Of a DNA stretch of 64,000 bases, positions 44,934 through 53,746 are shown one piece after another. The stretch comes from Roseimarinus sediminis (lineage in GTDB: Bacteria; Bacteroidota; Bacteroidia; Bacteroidales; Prolixibacteraceae). A program made the position numbers and the translations under genes. The notes under the pieces are model-generated. The model was not told the DNA's origin. It was given only the letters and a program-made list of their open reading frames with translations, and ran no database searches. The first letter of the stretch is position 1. Each line of letters starts with the position of its first letter. The stretch lies in contig NZ_JBNPXV010000009.1 in assembly GCF_050433125.1 (NCBI RefSeq), positions 62,001 through 126,000 of the forward strand, read 5' to 3'.

Positions 44934-46652
44934 ATGAGAATACAATTTGTCTTTACCCTGTTCATCGTATTTCTGTTGGCAGCCTGTTCCGATGTAAAGC
45001 AGACCGAAAGGGTACTGGAGCATTTTCTCGATCGCCATGTCGATCGGATTAAACCCATCAATCAGAAATACAGCGAAGTGGTTTGGGCAACCTATACCGG
45101 ACAAGCGAGTTTTACGTCCTTGCTTGAACGCTCACGCATGACCGATTCGCTCTACAGGGCGGCAGGAGAGCCGGTCGAATACTATCAAAACCTGTTAAAC
45201 AATGTATACGACAATTCTAGCGATTTTGATATTTTAATGAAGATCAAAGCGTCGGGGCTGATTCAGGATCCGCTGCTAAAAAGGCAGTTCATGAAGGTAT
45301 TCCGGCAATATCTTTCCATTCAAAATAGCTGGGATGAATCGGAAAGCAAACAGGCCGAATTGTTTGAACAGTTTTTCGACCTGAAGAAAAGTGAAACGGC
45401 TTTCTGGGATTCAGTGCAGCAGGTTCCCGGAGTGGATGCACGCAACGAATGGATCGAACAGTTTTCGGAACTTACCGTCGATTTCAAGGAAATGATTAAA
45501 GCCATGAACCGTGATGCCCAAAAAATGGGTTATGCGAATTATTTTCAGCTTGTCATGGATTTCAATGGGGTCGACTATCAACAGCTGGATGAATTTACAA
45601 AAATTATCGAGCAGGAGACGGCTGCCGATTACAGGCAGCTTTTGGAAGCATGCAATAGAGAAATCAATCGCAATTTTAATATACCGGCCAGCCAAATCAC
45701 AGCGCAACATTACAACTATGAAGCAAAGAAAATGATGCTGCCCGAAGCCTGGGACAAAGATTATACGCGCGAAGAGTTTGTTGATATATTGAATCGTTAT
45801 TTTGCTTATGGTGAATACAACACTGAATCGATTATTCAGAATTCAGATTTGTGGTTTGCTCCTGAAAAAATTAATCAGAGTTTCTTTTTCAGTGTCGATG
45901 CCGAAAAATCGGATTACAGGATTTATGCCAATATAAAAACCAATACGATGGGCGTGTATACCATGCTTCATGAATTCGGACATGCTGTACATTACCAGGA
46001 GGTAGATAAGAAATTGCCTTACCTTCTTTGTGAACCGCACACCATTGCCACCGAGGCGGTAGCCATCTATTTTAACGATAAGTTGTATCACTCAAACACA
46101 CTACGAACGCTGATGGCCTTGCCCGATATTTCTGAATCGGCCTATTTCAGCGAGTTTGTCGACCCTTCACGCCTCGTATTTTTAAGAAAACTCTTGCGAA
46201 GTATCGCCTTTCAGCAACAGATTTTTGAAAACCCCGAACAGGATTTTAATGAGCTATGGTGGAGCTTGAACGAAAAATACCTGTACTATCAGACCGACAA
46301 CGATAAGCGATTGCCAGAATGGATTTCGAATCAGCACATTATTTATGCCAATGGTGTTCATGTGTATTATTTGTTTGCCACAGCAGTGGCTGCCCAGCTT
46401 GAGGCTTATTTCCCCGACGATGTGATCGGTCCGGTAAAGGGTTTTATGCGTTTGGGCGATTCAATGGAGTGGAGTGATATGCTGGAACAGGTGACCGGTG
46501 AATCGTTGAATCTGAATTACCTTTTTAATTCGTACCGAAGAATCAACAAAGAGGAAGTGCCTTTCACCTTTAATGTGGTATCGGGGAAAATGCTTTCCTT
46601 TTATGAAGAAAATATCAATCAAACAATGAATCCAGCAAATAGCGTTACATAA
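44934..46652 (+). CDS. Lipoprotein zinc metallopeptidase, M2/M3-like
   Basis: 572 aa. Lipoprotein signal with C18 (FIVFLLAACSDVK), so it is anchored at the cell surface or periplasm. The zinc site is H346-E347-F-G-H350 in MLHEFGHAVHY, and E374 (TIATEAVAIYF) lies 24 residues after H350, the spacing of M2 (ACE-like) enzymes; M3 enzymes have 25. The region between is helical, as in dipeptidyl carboxypeptidases. Members trim short peptides. It starts 25 bases after the kinase stop and ends 13 bases before the LytTR regulator, so it lies inside the two-component operon. Substrate unknown. Confidence 0.85.
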   Translation: MRIQFVFTLFIVFLLAACSDVKQTERVLEHFLDRHVDRIKPINQKYSEVVWATYTGQASFTSLLERSRMTDSLYRAAGEPVEYYQNLLNNVYDNSSDFDILMKIKASGLIQDPLLKRQFMKVFRQYLSIQNSWDESESKQAELFEQFFDLKKSETAFWDSVQQVPGVDARNEWIEQFSELTVDFKEMIKAMNRDAQKMGYANYFQLVMDFNGVDYQQLDEFTKIIEQETAADYRQLLEACNREINRNFNIPASQITAQHYNYEAKKMMLPEAWDKDYTREEFVDILNRYFAYGEYNTESIIQNSDLWFAPEKINQSFFFSVDAEKSDYRIYANIKTNTMGVYTMLHEFGHAVHYQEVDKKLPYLLCEPHTIATEAVAIYFNDKLYHSNTLRTLMALPDISESAYFSEFVDPSRLVFLRKLLRSIAFQQQIFENPEQDFNELWWSLNEKYLYYQTDNDKRLPEWISNQHIIYANGVHVYYLFATAVAAQLEAYFPDDVIGPVKGFMRLGDSMEWSDMLEQVTGESLNLNYLFNSYRRINKEEVPFTFNVVSGKMLSFYEENINQTMNPANSVT

Positions 46653-46665
46653 TAATAATGAAAAC

Positions 46666-47394
46666 ATGAAAACACACTGTATGATTATTGATGATGAGCC
46701 TTTAGCCAGGGAACTCATCGCCGGATATCTTGAAAAGATAGATAATCTGGAACTGATAGCAAGTTGCAGCAATGCAATGCAAGCCTTCCAGGTGCTTAAG
46801 GAAAAGAAGATCGATCTTATTTTTCTCGACATCAACATGCCCCAGATTACGGGCATCGATTTCATCCGTTCACTCAGTAACCCGCCAAAGGTGATCATCG
46901 TATCGGCACATAAAGAATATGCCCTCGAAGGTTTTGAGCTCGATGTGGTCGACTACTTACTGAAACCTGTTTCATTTAGCCGACTTTTGAAAGCCATCGA
47001 CAAGTTTTTTATGCTTTCCAACAATGCTACCCGCCTGCACGGCGATTCGAGAAATACGGAAGAAGCCTTTGTTTATCTGAAAGAAAATAAGAAGGTGGTG
47101 AAGGTGGTCCTCAACGAGATCGATTATATTGAAGCAATGGGAGAATATTGTCAGGTTTTTGTCGAAGGGCGTCGGATTATTCCCAAAATGTCGATCAAGC
47201 AATTCGAGGAACTACTGGCCGACAAAGATTTTATTCGCATCCACAAGTCGATTGTGGTTCCTCTGAAAAAGGTGACGGCCTTTTCTGCCTCGATTATCGA
47301 AATCAATAAGGAGAAGGAATTGCCCATTGGCCGAAGTTATAAAAAGTCGGTTTTGCACGCATTGGAGTACAATGGGAAGGTGCAGGATACCTAA
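46666..47394 (+). CDS. LytTR-family response regulator
   Basis: 242 aa. Receiver with D9-D10 and phospho-acceptor D55 (LIFLDINMPQITGID), a lysine in DYLLKPVSF, then a LytTR DNA-binding domain (about 140-240: YLKENKKVVKVVLNEIDYIE, YCQVFVEGRRIIPKMSIKQF, FIRIHKSIVVPLKKV). The AlgR/AgrA/LytR branch usually binds imperfect direct repeats near promoters of secreted or surface products. Third gene of the kinase-peptidase-regulator operon, followed by a terminator. Confidence 0.94.
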   Translation: MKTHCMIIDDEPLARELIAGYLEKIDNLELIASCSNAMQAFQVLKEKKIDLIFLDINMPQITGIDFIRSLSNPPKVIIVSAHKEYALEGFELDVVDYLLKPVSFSRLLKAIDKFFMLSNNATRLHGDSRNTEEAFVYLKENKKVVKVVLNEIDYIEAMGEYCQVFVEGRRIIPKMSIKQFEELLADKDFIRIHKSIVVPLKKVTAFSASIIEINKEKELPIGRSYKKSVLHALEYNGKVQDT

Positions 47395-47410
47395 ACAGTA
47401 ATTTGCATTA

Positions 47411-47450
47411 AAAGGAAAAGCAAGTAAACCCGTGGGTACTTGCTTTTCTT
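47411..47450 (+). terminator. Terminator of the LytTR operon
   Basis: GAAAAGCAAGTA (47415-47426) pairs with TACTTGCTTTTC (47437-47448), followed by TTCTT. It separates the operon from the convergent susD. Confidence 0.85.
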
Positions 47451-47487
47451 CTTAATGCAAACTGACGTCGGATATTTGGCCTTGATT

Positions 47488-48888
47488 TTAATAGCCGTTA
47501 TTCTGGCTTAGTTTATTATTCACATCACGCTCGCGTTGAGGTATAGGAAGTACTAAGCGGGGAGCATTGTAGGGCAGCTCTCCGACTGACCATTTCCAAC
47601 GACGGTAATGATGTAGCCGCCAGCCTTCAAAAATCAATTCCCTGATACGTTCAGTCCTTACCAACTCGAGGTCGATTGTTTCGGGTGTTGAAAGGCCTGC
47701 GCGGCTGCGAATGCGGGCAATGTCGTTGACAGGCAAATCGCCTGTTTCGCTACCGTTCTCCAGGTTGGCTTCGGCACGTGTGAGGTACATTTCGGCCAAA
47801 CGGATAAAGGTGACATTGTTCTCAAAATTAAGCCACTTGGCACAGAAAATTCCGTCGTTGCTGTTACTTCCAAAGCCCCGGTAATACATACTTTCGATGT
47901 CGCTCTCGTCTGAGTCCTCGCCCAGATCGGTCTGAATGGCAGCTCTGAGGTCTCCTTCCTCATACAAATCGAATACTTTGTCGTTCATTGCAAAATCGCT
48001 TCGTCCGGTTACATTGGTACTTGCATAAAAGGTCGACATGCCTTCATTGCCCGTTCCTTGCTCCGAGCCCAGGTTGTCGTCGTTGTTTTGCTGGAAGGCA
48101 AACACATCTTCCTGCAGGTTCGAAGGGTGATTGAACGCTGCCAGGGGTGTTTCCATCAGGCTGAACTGACCTGATTCAATCACCTCGGATGCTGCGGTGG
48201 CTGCTTTCTCCCATTCTTCTTTCATCAGGTATAAACGTGAAAGAATGGCCTTGGCAGCATAGCTGCCGGCAAAGAAGTGCTCATCGGGAGCCAGCAGGGA
48301 AGCTGCCTGTTCAAGATCAGCCTGTGCCTGATTAATTACCGCTTCGACCGAAGCCCTCGGGGGGTACATGGTGGTATCATTCTCAAGCAGTAGGGGCACA
48401 GCATCGGCTTCATTAGCTCCTCCGGGTTCATAAGCCGGCGCGAAGTAACGGGTCAGATCGAAGTAGCACAAGCCGCGCAGAAAAAGGGCTTCTCCCATTA
48501 GCTGGTTTTTTGCGTCAGGTTCGGCTACCTCAATGTGCCCCAATACCTGGTTGCAAATGTAAATTCCCTTGTAAAGATCCTGCCAGGCTTCACGGGGCCA
48601 CAGCGATGAAGCCACCAGTTCCTTGTTGAGGTACTCGCGGGGTTCAAGATAGGTTCCCTGGAAAAAGATTTCTCCGTCATCGGGCAAAAGTGCCCCGGCG
48701 TGCAGTAGTTGTTGTCCGTATCCGTTTCGGATATTGACATAAGCCTGATTAAGGGCCAGCCGCAGGTTCTCGCTGCTGCTTAGTGCTGTTTCGGAATCGA
48801 TGCTCTGTTTTGGTTCAATGTCGAGAAACCCGTCGCAGGCAAACAGTAGCAGGACGATGAGCATTGCTGGTATATTCTTTATTTTCAT
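47488..48888 (-). CDS. SusD/RagB-family nutrient-binding lipoprotein
   Basis: 466 aa from MKIKNIPAMLIVLLLFACDG, a lipoprotein signal with C18. An in-frame ATG at 49002 is rejected because it would overlap susC and put the signal at residue 39. SusD hallmarks are AYVNIRNGYG, an early LFLRGLCYFDLTRYFAPAY helix (SusD TPR), and LVRTERIRELIFEGWRLHHY near the end. It is the surface lid of the SusC/SusD importer. The gene follows susC by 53 bases. No glycosidase or protease gene is linked, so the substrate cannot be guessed. Confidence 0.94.
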   Translation of the reverse strand: MKIKNIPAMLIVLLLFACDGFLDIEPKQSIDSETALSSSENLRLALNQAYVNIRNGYGQQLLHAGALLPDDGEIFFQGTYLEPREYLNKELVASSLWPREAWQDLYKGIYICNQVLGHIEVAEPDAKNQLMGEALFLRGLCYFDLTRYFAPAYEPGGANEADAVPLLLENDTTMYPPRASVEAVINQAQADLEQAASLLAPDEHFFAGSYAAKAILSRLYLMKEEWEKAATAASEVIESGQFSLMETPLAAFNHPSNLQEDVFAFQQNNDDNLGSEQGTGNEGMSTFYASTNVTGRSDFAMNDKVFDLYEEGDLRAAIQTDLGEDSDESDIESMYYRGFGSNSNDGIFCAKWLNFENNVTFIRLAEMYLTRAEANLENGSETGDLPVNDIARIRSRAGLSTPETIDLELVRTERIRELIFEGWRLHHYRRWKWSVGELPYNAPRLVLPIPQRERDVNNKLSQNNGY

Positions 48889-48941
48889 TTTATTTCTTTT
48901 TATGATTATTCGACTCAAATAGTTGTACACAATGATCGCTT

Positions 48942-51935
48942 TCAGAAGGTGATGTTTACACCAAACGAGTACGATTTGGCCTGTGGGGTTGAATAGTACC
49001 ATATTCCCTGCTGAATATTTTCTGAAGTGGTGGTCCGGTTAATTCCGGGTGCAGTTACTTCAGGGTCGTACAAGGGAAAGTTGGTCCAGGTAAGCAGGTT
49101 TACACCGCTGAAATAGATTCTTACTTTTTCGAGAGATGCTTTGCGTGTCAGATCTTTCGGCAGGGTGTAACCCAGGGTGAGTTCTTTAAAGCGCAGATAG
49201 GAACCGTCGTAAATATAACGCGACGACATGCGGTTGCCATTGGTTACGCCGAAGCGGGCCTGAGGTACATTGGTTATGTCGCCCGGCTTTTGCCACCTGT
49301 TCATCTGATCTTTGGTTTGATTATCGACCCAGTTGGCATTGCTGCTCATGAAACGACCTGCGTCGTTGTACACATCATTGCCGTAAACAGCCTGAAAAAA
49401 GATGTTCAAATCGAAGCCCTTGTATGCAAAACGGTTGAGCATTCCACCAAACCACTCGGGATTTGGGTCACCCACCACCATGTCGGCTGCCTGCGAATAG
49501 TTGCTGGTTGTTTCGTCGCTGCCTTCTTCTACATAATAAAGGGCATCGCCATTATCGGGATCAACACCGGCATATTTTTTCATGTAGAATACTCCGATGG
49601 CCTGCCCCTCTTCCACGCGATTGGCACCAAAAGTCATGGGAGAAACAATGTTCAGTATTTTATTTCGGTTGGTAGCCAGGTTGAAACTGGTGTTCCAGCT
49701 AAAATCGCCGGTAACGTTGGCCGTGTTGATGGCCAGCTCAAAACCTTTGTTCTCCAATTCGCCAACATTTTCGGTAATGCTGGCAAAACCTGTTGTAAAG
49801 GGGAGGAGTCTGTTAAGCAGCAGGTCGGATGTCTTTTTGTAGTAAAAGTCGATTTCGCCGTTAATGCGGTTTTTGAATAAACCAAAATCGATACCAATGT
49901 CGGTTTGTGCAGTGTTTTCCCACGAAAGCTTTTCATTGGCCAGCTGTGATGGTTCAATGGCTGGCTTTCCGGCATAGCTGCTGCCATCGTACAGACCCAG
50001 TGAACCAAAGTTGTCAATTTCGGAGTTGCCGGTTACGCCATACGATGCCCTTAGTTTCAGGAAGCTGATTCCCTCGGCTGACTGGATGAAGGCTTCTTCT
50101 GATAGCAGCCATCCGGCCGAGGCCGAATAAAAACTACCAAAGCGATTGTCCTTGCCAAATTTGCTGGATCCATCAACACGGTAGCTGGCTCCCAGTAGGT
50201 ATTTCCCCGCATATTTGTAGTTGATTCGACTGAAGACCGATAGGTAACTATAGCCGGTACTAAAACTGAAGAAGTCGTCACTCTCGGCTGCCGATGCAAT
50301 GGTTTGAAACTGATCGGAAGGAAAGGTTTTTCCTCCTGTGCGGCTTATAAAGCGGTCGGCTTGCTGGGCCGAAGTACCTGCCGTTAAATCCAGGGTGTGC
50401 AGTTCGGCGAAGGTATTGCTGTAAGTGAAATAGTTGTCGAACGACCAGTTGAAAACATTGACATTGCGCAGGTAGGCTTTTCCGGCAGGAGATCCGTCGT
50501 CGGTTTTTCTGCTGCGGTATTGATCTTCACGCTGGTTGAGGTTGTCCATGCCAAAAACCGAATTGAAGGTGAGCCCTTCAGCCAGTTTCATCCGGGCATA
50601 AGCGATGGCAAAGGTGCGGTAAACACGGGTATCGTTTTTATCGTACTTGAAAGTCATCAGGCCATTGTAATAGAAAGTATCCTCAAAGGGTTCGTCATCA
50701 ACAAAAGCAGGAAAGTAAGGTGCCTGGGCAATGAGCTGCATGGGAGTAGCAAAGGCATTGTCGTTGGCAGCCCTGAACAAATCGCTGCGCACAAAATTGA
50801 ACTTGGCTCCCAAATCAATGAACTCGTTGACCTTGTGATCGAGGTTTAAACGGCCACTAAAGCGTTGGTAGTCGTTGGCAATGAGAATGCCCTCCTGATC
50901 GTCGTAACTAAAACCGAGGTAGTAGCGTGTTGTTTCACTGCCTCCCTGCGACGACAGGTTGAAATTGGATGAAACGGCCTTTCTGAAAATATGATCGTTC
51001 CAGTTGTTTTCGATGGCTTCGTCGAGGCTTTCGTAATTGGCATAACTTAATATAGTTGCTTCTCCCTGGCCGGGATCGGCCCAGCCGCTGTTTTCCATGG
51101 CTTCTCCCATCAGCTCGACATATTCGGCAGTGTTGAGAAAGTCGGTAACAATGGTTGGCCCCGAATAGGTACGTGAATAGTTTACACTAATACTCGAGGG
51201 CTGATTCTTTCGTCCCGTTTTGGTATTGATGATGACCACCCCGTTTGAGGCCCTGGAACCATAAATGGCAGCTGCCGAAGCATCTTTCAGCACCTGTATC
51301 GATTCGATGTCGTCGAAGTTGATATCCGACACCGGATTGGTTGGGTGGTTACCCGTAGTGCCCTGGTCTTCGGTAGTAATGATGATGCCGTCGACCACGT
51401 AGAGTGGCTGGTTGCTGGCGCCCAGCGAAGAAGTTCCCCTGACTCTTATTTTGACTCCTTCGCCCAGCTTGCCTGTCGATTTCTCAATAAATACACCTGG
51501 TGTTTTCCCTTGTAAAGAGGTTTCAAACGAAGGTGAATTCATTTTTTGTAGTTCTTCGCTGTTGAGTTTGCTAATGGCTCCGGTAATCTCTGATTTAATT
51601 TGTTGTCCATAACCAACTACCACCACTTCATTCACATCAACCGCCTCATCTTCGAGGCTTACGTCTAGTACAGAGCGATTGTTGATGGCTACTTTTGCTG
51701 TTTTTTTCCCGATGAAAGTAAAATGGAGTGTGCCATTGGCATCGGGTACATTAATGCGGTACTGTCCGTCGACATTGGTAACGGTTCCAATGGAGGTGCC
51801 GCTCAGAAATACAGTAACGCCTGGCAGGGCTTCCCCATCGGAGGCCGAAATGACCCTGCCTGAAATGCTTAATTCTTGTGCCATTGATGAATAGATCATG
51901 GTGAGACACAGTAGTAACATGTAAATTTTCTTCAT
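48942..51935 (-). CDS. SusC/RagA-family TonB-dependent outer-membrane transporter
   Basis: 997 aa from MKKIYMLLLCLTMIYSSMAQ, the signal peptide; a longer in-frame ATG at 52091 is unlikely. A carboxypeptidase regulatory-like domain (ISGRVISASDGEALPGVTVF) is followed by the SusC linker VVVVGYG, a plug domain (LYVVDGIIITTEDQ, DASAAAIYGSRASNGVVII) and a 22-strand barrel to the end (LRFKELTLGYTLPKDLTRKA, SYSFGVNITF). There is no N-terminal secretin-like extension, so it is not obviously coupled to an anti-sigma factor, and no sigma/anti-sigma pair is adjacent. Induction by the neighbouring LytTR system is a possibility. Confidence 0.95.
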   Translation of the reverse strand: MKKIYMLLLCLTMIYSSMAQELSISGRVISASDGEALPGVTVFLSGTSIGTVTNVDGQYRINVPDANGTLHFTFIGKKTAKVAINNRSVLDVSLEDEAVDVNEVVVVGYGQQIKSEITGAISKLNSEELQKMNSPSFETSLQGKTPGVFIEKSTGKLGEGVKIRVRGTSSLGASNQPLYVVDGIIITTEDQGTTGNHPTNPVSDINFDDIESIQVLKDASAAAIYGSRASNGVVIINTKTGRKNQPSSISVNYSRTYSGPTIVTDFLNTAEYVELMGEAMENSGWADPGQGEATILSYANYESLDEAIENNWNDHIFRKAVSSNFNLSSQGGSETTRYYLGFSYDDQEGILIANDYQRFSGRLNLDHKVNEFIDLGAKFNFVRSDLFRAANDNAFATPMQLIAQAPYFPAFVDDEPFEDTFYYNGLMTFKYDKNDTRVYRTFAIAYARMKLAEGLTFNSVFGMDNLNQREDQYRSRKTDDGSPAGKAYLRNVNVFNWSFDNYFTYSNTFAELHTLDLTAGTSAQQADRFISRTGGKTFPSDQFQTIASAAESDDFFSFSTGYSYLSVFSRINYKYAGKYLLGASYRVDGSSKFGKDNRFGSFYSASAGWLLSEEAFIQSAEGISFLKLRASYGVTGNSEIDNFGSLGLYDGSSYAGKPAIEPSQLANEKLSWENTAQTDIGIDFGLFKNRINGEIDFYYKKTSDLLLNRLLPFTTGFASITENVGELENKGFELAINTANVTGDFSWNTSFNLATNRNKILNIVSPMTFGANRVEEGQAIGVFYMKKYAGVDPDNGDALYYVEEGSDETTSNYSQAADMVVGDPNPEWFGGMLNRFAYKGFDLNIFFQAVYGNDVYNDAGRFMSSNANWVDNQTKDQMNRWQKPGDITNVPQARFGVTNGNRMSSRYIYDGSYLRFKELTLGYTLPKDLTRKASLEKVRIYFSGVNLLTWTNFPLYDPEVTAPGINRTTTSENIQQGIWYYSTPQAKSYSFGVNITF

Positions 51936-52297
51936 AAAAGCAAGTTTTTGGTTTTTGATCGCTCGAAATCCACTTCGTTTTTCGAGGTGAAAGCTCAAAA
52001 TAGTGTGTCCCGTTTTCTTAATAATGAATGATTGATGTACGACCTTCGTACGTATTTCAATGTCAGCCCTGAAATGTTTTATGCAGCTCATATTGTGAAA
52101 GAAGTTGTTTGTACCAGTTTACTGGGAGTTGAACATGCATGCAATCTAAGAGAGGAGTAAATGCAAAATACCGCTTTGTGTACAAACGGCCCCGGAGAAA
52201 TCGAAAGCCCAAGAACAGCAAAAAGTAAGCTATGGAGGCTGTGATTTTGTTATAGATGAATTCAGCTGTTGGATTAGAATTTATAGGCAGCGCAATA

Positions 52298-52328
52298 AAA
52301 ACAAAAGGAGGCTTGCGAAACCTCCTTT
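52298..52328 (-). terminator. Orphan terminator upstream of susC
   Basis: AAAGGAGG (52304-52311) pairs with CCTCCTTT (52321-52328) around a 9-base loop; on the minus strand TTTTGTTTTT follows. It implies a transcript entering from 52329-52568 on the minus strand. Confidence 0.75.
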
Positions 52329-52453
52329 ATCTTTTCGAGTTCATTGTACGAAAATGACTCTTATTAACCTGCGGTAAAGGTAATGCGTACTACTGAGTAA
52401 AAATGAAAGGATCGATCAACGACCGAAAAGCACCGGTCAACAGATGCAGCGGG

Positions 52454-52489
52454 TCAATTAACGGTAATAATTGGAGTAGAAACAGTCAT
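52454..52489 (-). CDS. Possible 11-codon mini-ORF (ends ITVN)
   Basis: ATG at 52489 gives MTVSTPIITVN and a TGA stop. In-frame stops lie upstream, so it is not part of a longer ORF. The bases encoding IITVN (ATTATTACCGTTAATTG) resemble those encoding SITVNC at the end of the 43555-43785 ORF (TCAATTACCGTAAACTG). A GATCAACGA block lies nearby in both places. It sits upstream of an orphan terminator. It could be a decayed copy, a leader peptide, or chance. Confidence 0.25.
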   Translation of the reverse strand: MTVSTPIITVN

Positions 52490-52568
52490 TGTGTGTATTT
52501 TTGAGCAAACTTCTGTTCAGGGCATTTGTTAACAAATTGAAAGAAGTACAAATTTGAAGCAGCTTACT

Positions 52569-52601
52569 TTTCTTAAAGCATGCACTTTTGTTTTATTTTA
52601 G
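52569..52601 (+). promoter_or_regulatory. Putative promoter of the cation exporter
   Basis: TTTC (52569-52572), 21 bases, then TATTTTAG (52594-52601), one base from TAnnTTTG. The ATG at 52610 follows by 9 bases, which supports that start over the in-frame ATG at 52580. Confidence 0.5.
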
Positions 52602-52609
52602 ATTCGTTT

Positions 52610-53503
52610 ATGTCGCACAATCATCATCATAGCAGTTCTGGTTTGACTCATGGAAAGGCTTTTGCCATTGGCATCGGACTTAATATTGCCTTTGTAGTGA
52701 TTGAGGTTGTTTATGGTTTGCTGGCCAATTCGTCGGCCTTGCTTGCCGATGCTGGTCACAATGCCAGCGATGTGCTCAGTTTGATTTTTGCATGGACAGC
52801 CAGTTGGCTTGCAACGCTAAAGCCCCGGGGCAAATATACTTATGGCTGGCGCAAAACGACCATACTGGTGTCGATTGTGAATGCCTTGATGTTGTTTGGA
52901 GCTGTTGGCTTTATCGCCTGGGAAGCCGTCGATCATCTTAAAAATCCTGCTCCTGTTGCAGGAAAGCAGGTGATGATAGTGGCCGGGATAGGAGTGGTGA
53001 TCAATGCCATTACAGCCATGCTGTTTATGAAGGGACAAAAGCACGATCTGAATATCAAAGGAGCCTACCTTCACATGGCAGCCGATGCCGGAGTTTCGCT
53101 TGGAGTGGTGCTTTCGGGTTTATTGATTCATTTCTCAGGATGGAGTTGGATCGATCCTGTTACCAGTTTCGTGATCATCGCAGTAATTGTATGGGGTACC
53201 TGGAAATTGTTTACCGACTCGGTTGATCTGGCCCTCGACGCGGTACCAAAGCACATCGATGCCGGCAAAGTACGTGAGTTTCTACTTTCTCAAAGCGGAG
53301 TCGATGATATACACGATTTGCATATCTGGGCCATGAGCACAACGCAGGTGGCGCTCACCGTTCACCTGATTATGCCGCATGGGGCTGGTGATCATTTCAT
53401 TACTGACCTGCAGCAGTCACTTCACGACATGTTCGGGATCGGACACACCACTTTTCAGGTTGAAAGGGCTGATCTGCAAAGTGATTGTAAAACAGATTGC
53501 TAA
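52610..53503 (+). CDS. Cation diffusion facilitator (CzcD/ZitB-like metal exporter)
   Basis: 297 aa from MSHNHHHSSSGLTHGKAF, whose histidine-rich start is typical. Six membrane segments with the metal-binding pairs ALLADAGHNASD (helix II) and HMAADAGVSLGV (helix V), which give the HD-HD site of zinc transporters. The cytoplasmic domain contains GVDDIHDLHIWAMSTTQVAL. It exports Zn2+ or a similar divalent metal by proton antiport. Monocistronic, divergent from susC. No metal regulator is adjacent. Confidence 0.94.
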   Translation: MSHNHHHSSSGLTHGKAFAIGIGLNIAFVVIEVVYGLLANSSALLADAGHNASDVLSLIFAWTASWLATLKPRGKYTYGWRKTTILVSIVNALMLFGAVGFIAWEAVDHLKNPAPVAGKQVMIVAGIGVVINAITAMLFMKGQKHDLNIKGAYLHMAADAGVSLGVVLSGLLIHFSGWSWIDPVTSFVIIAVIVWGTWKLFTDSVDLALDAVPKHIDAGKVREFLLSQSGVDDIHDLHIWAMSTTQVALTVHLIMPHGAGDHFITDLQQSLHDMFGIGHTTFQVERADLQSDCKTDC

Positions 53504-53530
53504 TTGGGCAACACGTATTTCAAAAATATT

Positions 53531-53746
53531 TATCTTTGCTTTCACTAAAACTTTTGGATGTTTAATACAATTACGGTTTCGGTAAAGTAAATAACCATCG
53601 GCTTACAGTCTGTGGTTATCCCTTCATTCGGTTCAGACCTGTTCGTGTCTGAGCACTTCTTTTATGCTTATATCTGAAATAATCATTGTGTCTCTGCAGT
53701 AAACAGATCATTTACAGCATTGAGACTAAAACTTAATTTAAACATC
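53531..53746 (+). promoter_or_regulatory. Promoter and structured leader of the methyltransferase gene
   Basis: TATCTTTG (53531-53538) fits TAnnTTTG, and the ATG is at 53747, so the leader is about 200 bases, unusually long here. ATAACCA / TGGTTAT (53591-53597, 53613-53619) forms a 7-bp hairpin. TCAGAC / GTCTGA (53633-53638, 53647-53652) forms a second. GTCTG in the first loop (53608-53612) could pair instead with CAGAC (53634-53638), so two structures compete. I do not recognise a known riboswitch class. Confidence 0.4.

Larger units (their letters stand above)
51936..52568. other. Long 5' region of susC with an unexplained transcript end
   Basis: 633 bases between the susC start and the divergent cation-exporter promoter. 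It holds a minus-strand terminator (52298-52328) that no annotated gene uses, a mini-ORF (52454-52489), and GGTCG/CGTTGATC hairpin-like sequence near 52411-52437. Between 51936 and 52297 I see no ORF; TATTTTGC (minus strand, near 52168) resembles a -7 element for susC. Confidence 0.4.

Noticed and set aside
48888..52091. Longer starts for susC (52091) and susD (49002)
   Set aside because: The shorter starts place a normal signal peptide or lipobox at the N-terminus.
52613..52640. HNHHH at the N-terminus of the cation exporter, resembling a tag
   Set aside because: Natural histidine-rich N-termini are typical of metal exporters, and the surrounding DNA is chromosomal.
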